From Streptomyces griseoluteus (GTDB taxonomy: Bacteria; Actinomycetota; Actinomycetes; Streptomycetales; Streptomycetaceae), in NCBI GenBank assembly GCA_000717735.1, contig JOBE01000009.1, forward strand, positions 1 to 64,000: a stretch of DNA of 64,000 bases, read 5' to 3'. The position numbers were made by a program, and so were the translations under genes. Each line of letters opens with the position of its first letter. Within the stretch, counting starts at the first letter, position 1. The notes under the pieces are model-generated. The model had not been told where the DNA came from, made no database searches, and saw nothing but the letters and a program-made list of their open reading frames with translations. Positions 60,997 to 64,000 of this stretch are shown here, in pieces.

Positions 60997-61968
60997 ATGC
61001 GCGCGTCGTTCAGAGCGCTGCTCGCCGCGCTCTTCTCGACAGTTCTGCTCCTCGGTGCGGGGACCGGACCGGCCCACGCCGACGAGGTCACCCCGCAGAC
61101 CGCACCGGAGCTGCGCTTCGTCTCGTACAACGTGTGCGGCGCGAAGTGCCCGCTGCCGGAGGCCACCGACGCGGGCAGGTCCGCGTGGGTCTCCGGTCTG
61201 GTGAAGGAGATCGACGCCTGGGACACGGACCTGATCATGCTTCAGGAGCTGTGCTACGGCCAGTGGAAGCTGATCCGCGACGCCCTGGTGGGCCGTACCG
61301 GCGAGGACTCCTACGACACCGTGTGGGGCGCGTCGCTGGCCTCCGCCTCCGGCTGCGGCCAGTGGGATCCGGTCGACCGGCGATTCGGGCTCGCGATCTT
61401 CTCGAAGGGCGCGGGCTCGATCGTCGCGGGGACGCGGAGCGTCACGTTCCTCCCCGAGGCGCCCGCGAAGGACACGGAGGACCGCATCCTGCTCTGCGCC
61501 CGGGCCGGGCTGGACGCCCGCGTGGTCCGCGCCTGCAACACCCACATCGACCCCAGTGACGCGGCCACGGCCGTGCAGGTCCCCGAGGTGGCGAAGCTCG
61601 TCGAGGCCGGCAGGCAGGCGGGGGAGCCCGTGGTCCTGGCGGGGGACTTCAACCAGGTGCCCGGGCACGCCGACATGAACACCCTCTACAACCATGGGAC
61701 GAGTTCCACCGGCCGGTTCCAGGAGGTCGACGAGAACGACAAGGAGCACTTCACGGCCGTCGACTGCCCGCAGACGGCGGACCGCTGCCGCAGCGGCGAG
61801 GCGACGGCCAGCCCGACCTGCTCGTCGCACACGACCGGAACCGCCAAGATCGACTACGTCTTCCTCAGCTACGAGTGGTTCAAGACCGTGCGCGGGGACG
61901 CGCTGCCCTGCCCGCCGGGCATGTCCGACCACCATCTGCTGCGCGGCGCGGCGGCCTGGGAGCAGTAG
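60997..61968 (+). CDS. Secreted endonuclease/exonuclease/phosphatase family protein
   Basis: This 323-aa exported protein has a signal peptide (FRALLAALFSTVLLLGAGTG, cleavage after AHA) followed by an EEP metal-dependent hydrolase domain. The metal and catalytic residues are in LRFVSYNVCG, MLQELC, CNTHIDP, LAGDFNQVPGH and MSDHHLL, so all five motifs are present. Cys pairs (VCGAKC, CPQTADRC) suggest disulfides. Likely activities are DNase, phosphodiesterase or sphingomyelinase-like. ATG 60997 is preferred to GTG 60991 for AAAGGA spacing. Confidence 0.92.
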   Translation: MRASFRALLAALFSTVLLLGAGTGPAHADEVTPQTAPELRFVSYNVCGAKCPLPEATDAGRSAWVSGLVKEIDAWDTDLIMLQELCYGQWKLIRDALVGRTGEDSYDTVWGASLASASGCGQWDPVDRRFGLAIFSKGAGSIVAGTRSVTFLPEAPAKDTEDRILLCARAGLDARVVRACNTHIDPSDAATAVQVPEVAKLVEAGRQAGEPVVLAGDFNQVPGHADMNTLYNHGTSSTGRFQEVDENDKEHFTAVDCPQTADRCRSGEATASPTCSSHTTGTAKIDYVFLSYEWFKTVRGDALPCPPGMSDHHLLRGAAAWEQ

Positions 61969-62019
61969 TCCGTTCGAATCCGTGAGCGAAGCGGCACATT
62001 TCACCTAGGGTGGCGTGCG

Positions 62020-62886
62020 ATGACTCCCTTACGCGCACACGACTTCGGGGGCGATGGCCCCCAGCTGGTCCTTCTGCACGGATACGGACGTTCGCTCCAC
62101 GACTGGGACACCGCGGCTCCGTTGCTCGCCGCCGCCGGTCACCGGGTCCTCGCCGTCGACCTCCCCGGGCACGGCGGCTCGCCCTCGATCTCACCGTGGA
62201 CCCTGTCCACCGTGGTCGAGCACCTCGCCGACACCCTCGACGCGCACGGCGTGCCGGAGGCCGTCGTGGTCGGCCACTCCCTCGGCGGCATCGTCGCGGT
62301 CGAGTACGCCCGCGCCGACCCTGACCGGGCCCGCGCCCGTGCCGCCGTCGATCTCGACGGCTTCTGGTGGCCGCGTGACCGCCCCGGCGGCGCGCAGGTG
62401 ACCGAGGGGCTGCTCGCGAGGGCCGGGGTCGTCGCGCCGCCCGGGTACATCGAGGGCCAGGTCGCCCACTCCGCCCGGTCCGGGATTCCCGCCGACCGGG
62501 CGGAGGCCGCCGCCCGCGCCGCCGCCCGCCCGCTGCCCGACGGCAGCTGGCAGACGCTGCCGCGCCGGGAGACGGCCTTGGAGCTCGTCGACGAGCTCCA
62601 CAACCTCGGCGAGCTCGGCGTCACCGCCTGGCTGGGCGGCGTCGAGCGGCCGCTGTACGTGGTCCAGGCCGCCCGGCGGCCGGCGCCCACGCCCGGCATG
62701 GAGTGGTTCGACGAGTTCAGCACCCGGTGGGCGGGCGAGGTCTCCGACGAGCTGGACGCGCTCTCCCGCGACCGGCCGACGATCGGCGTCGACCGGATCG
62801 ACGCCACCCATCCGATGATGCTGGAGACTCCGGAGCTGGTGGCGAAGCTGATCGCCGCGTTCGTCGGGGGACTGCCGCCCGGCTGA
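62020..62886 (+). CDS. Alpha/beta hydrolase
   Basis: This 288-aa alpha/beta-fold hydrolase has the oxyanion loop VLLHGYGRSLHDW, the nucleophile elbow VVGHSLGGIVAVEYARA and the catalytic His in IDATHPMMLETPE. The acid is probably the Asp in the strand before it. The substrate is unknown. It is followed by a terminator and then the acyl-CoA dehydrogenase promoter, so it is not part of that transcript. Confidence 0.92.
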   Translation: MTPLRAHDFGGDGPQLVLLHGYGRSLHDWDTAAPLLAAAGHRVLAVDLPGHGGSPSISPWTLSTVVEHLADTLDAHGVPEAVVVGHSLGGIVAVEYARADPDRARARAAVDLDGFWWPRDRPGGAQVTEGLLARAGVVAPPGYIEGQVAHSARSGIPADRAEAAARAAARPLPDGSWQTLPRRETALELVDELHNLGELGVTAWLGGVERPLYVVQAARRPAPTPGMEWFDEFSTRWAGEVSDELDALSRDRPTIGVDRIDATHPMMLETPELVAKLIAAFVGGLPPG

Positions 62887-62906
62887 GGAGCGCCACACGA
62901 AGCCTG

Positions 62907-62942
62907 AGCCCCGCCGATCCGTCCGCACGGACCGGCGGGGCT
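62907..62942 (+). terminator. Terminator after the alpha/beta hydrolase gene
   Basis: The outer stem AGCCCCGCCG (62907-62916) pairs with CGGCGGGGCT (62933-62942). An inner CCGTCCGCACGG hairpin extends it, and it is followed by TCTCGTTG. Confidence 0.82.
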
Positions 62943-62983
62943 TCTCGTTGCGCGTTCGCGTGGCGCAGGCAACGGATACGAAT

Positions 62984-62998
62984 CTGACCTTCCGTCAG
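62984..62998 (+). promoter_or_regulatory. CTGA-N7-TCAG operator-like palindrome (acyl-CoA dehydrogenase promoter)
   Basis: CTGACCTTCCGTCAG lies 27 bp before the acyl-CoA dehydrogenase start and 2 bp from a perfect KstR-like site. It is the fourth copy of this form in the window. Confidence 0.65.
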
Positions 62999-63000
62999 AA

Positions 63001-63014
63001 TGGAACGTGTTCTA
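63001..63014 (+). promoter_or_regulatory. Perfect KstR-like operator (acyl-CoA dehydrogenase promoter)
   Basis: TGGAACGTGTTCTA matches all 8 fixed positions of TNNAACNNGTTNNA and ends 11 bp before the ATG, so it would overlap the start of transcription or translation. There is no clear ribosome site, so the mRNA may be leaderless or nearly so. Confidence 0.75.
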
Positions 63015-63025
63015 GTCTGCGCGGC

Positions 63026-64000
63026 ATGGGCATCGCCATCACGCACGAACAGCGGGAGCTCGCCCGATCCGTCCGCGGCCTGCTCGCCCGCGCCGTCCCC
63101 CCGGAGGACGTCCGCAAGGAACTCGACGCCCCCGAGCCCGCCACCGGCCGGCCCGGGTACTGGGACACCCTCGCCGGACAGGGCCTCCTGGGGCTCCACC
63201 TGCCCGAGGAGTACGGGGGAGGCGGCGGGGACCCGGGAGACCTGGCCGTCGTCGTGGAGGAAGCCGCCAGGGCGCTGCTCCCGGGGCCGTACCTCCCCTC
63301 CGTGCTCGCCGCCGAAGTGCTTCACCGGGGCGGCCTCGGGGAGTTGGCCGGCGAGATCGCCTCCGGCGAGCGGATCGGCGCCGTGGACCTCGCGGACACC
63401 GGCTCCCTCACCGCCGTCCGTACCGCCGACGGGTACCTCCTCGACGGCACCGCGCCCCCCGTCCTCGGCGGCGCCCAGGCCGACCTGGTGATCCTGCGGG
63501 CCGCCTCCGACAGCGGCGCCGTCTGGCTCGCCGTGGACGCCGCCGGGCTCCTCGTACGGCCCCACGCAGGCGCCGACCCCACCCGGCCCACCGCCGAGGT
63601 CACCGCCAGGGCCGTCCCCGTCCCCGCCGCTCGCCGGCTCACCCTCGACCCCGCCCTCGTCCACGACCTCGCCGCCGTCCTCCTCGCCGCCGACGCCTGC
63701 GGCACCGCCGCCCGCGCCGTCGAGACCGCCGCCGAACACGCCCGTACCCGCGAACAGTTCGGCCGGCCCATCGGACGGTTCCAGGGTGTCAAACACCTCT
63801 GCGCCGACATGCTCGTCCGGCTCGAACAGGCCCGCGCCCTCACCTGGGACGCCGCCCGCGCCACCCGGAGCGAGGCCCGGTCGCTCACCGCCGCGCTCGC
63901 CGCCGCCACCGCCCTCGACACCGCGTACACCTGCGCCAAGGACTGCATCCAGATCCTCGGCGGCACCGGCTTCACCTGGGAACACGACGCCCACCTCCTG
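63026..64000 (+). CDS. Acyl-CoA dehydrogenase, FadE34/ChsE-like (3' end outside window)
   Basis: The first 325 codons are open to the window edge. The protein starts MGIAITHEQRELARSVRGLL and contains LGLHLPEEYGGGGGDPGD and ARTREQFGRPIGRFQGVKHL. It ends in view with IQILGGTGFTWEHDAH, all acyl-CoA dehydrogenase landmarks for FAD and CoA binding. It would dehydrogenate an acyl-CoA, here probably a steroid side-chain CoA, because a perfect KstR-like operator precedes it. In mycobacteria fadE34 neighbours kstR (recalled). Whether this one has the fused double-length form of FadE34 cannot be seen. Confidence 0.9.
   Translation, partial: MGIAITHEQRELARSVRGLLARAVPPEDVRKELDAPEPATGRPGYWDTLAGQGLLGLHLPEEYGGGGGDPGDLAVVVEEAARALLPGPYLPSVLAAEVLHRGGLGELAGEIASGERIGAVDLADTGSLTAVRTADGYLLDGTAPPVLGGAQADLVILRAASDSGAVWLAVDAAGLLVRPHAGADPTRPTAEVTARAVPVPAARRLTLDPALVHDLAAVLLAADACGTAARAVETAAEHARTREQFGRPIGRFQGVKHLCADMLVRLEQARALTWDAARATRSEARSLTAALAAATALDTAYTCAKDCIQILGGTGFTWEHDAHLL

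Overview
This window is chromosomal DNA from a high-GC actinobacterium, almost certainly a Streptomyces. Supporting signs are GC-rich third positions throughout, frequent GTG starts, GTGA/TGATG stop-start overlaps between co-transcribed genes, a homodimeric aceE, TerD-family stress proteins, and a WhiJ-type regulator/DUF397/ATPase set. It is mostly core-like chromosome with small accessory patches. There is one tRNA (Val, anticodon TAC). I saw no rRNA, CRISPR array, integrase or plasmid/phage block.

Layout. 1-5.0 kb: the end of a potassium channel gene, aceE, a DUF3052 gene and an AhpE-type peroxiredoxin. 5.1-14.3 kb: a tellurium-resistance/stress (Ter) island. It has two TerD proteins, a DUF475/TerC membrane protein, a third TerD/TerA-like protein, a TerD with a long Pro/Tyr tail, and three consecutive genes (citrate-lyase-type C-C lyase; phosphoribosyltransferase-TRSP-PELOTA fusion; HAD phosphatase). 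These three match the predicted Ter-associated nucleoside-like metabolite pathway. 14.3-31.6 kb: housekeeping and accessory singletons (FmdB, coiled-coil protein, tRNA-Val, DUF4231, lamin-tail protein, MBL hydrolase, GntR, DedA, DoxX, secreted HNH nuclease, HAD phosphatase, MFS exporter with a C-terminal winged-helix-like extension, serpin, and a DUF2330-methyltransferase fusion).

31.7-51.2 kb and 63-64 kb: scattered genes of steroid side-chain catabolism, namely cyp125 and fadA5 (divergent), an aldehyde dehydrogenase with a 3Fe-4S ferredoxin, kstR, an F420-type oxidoreductase and an acyl-CoA dehydrogenase. They are linked by two operator motifs I found by eye. One is KstR-like (TNNAACNNGTTNNA, perfect or one mismatch, five sites). 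The other is a 15-bp palindrome of type CTGA-N7-TCAG (four sites). One perfect KstR-like site lies in front of a glycosyltransferase/methyltransferase/prenyltransferase-like operon that has no known steroid role.

34.4-41.1 kb, nested within this: a secreted lytic transglycosylase with a long structured leader, and an operon behind a textbook cobalamin riboswitch. That operon encodes an anchored alpha/alpha-toroid protein, a second anchored secreted protein, and a complete ECF transporter (T, fused A-A, S). 51-63 kb: cell-envelope proteins, an orphan TnpB-like RuvC nuclease (53.2-54.9 kb) without zinc-ribbon cysteines or a TnpA partner, a large membrane/TPR-like protein with 21-bp tandem repeats, the WhiJ-type regulatory set, a secreted endonuclease/phosphatase-family enzyme and an alpha/beta hydrolase.

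The observations most worth following are the two-motif regulon, the TnpB-like element, the B12-riboswitch operon with its transcobalamin-like toroid, and the compact Ter metabolite operon.
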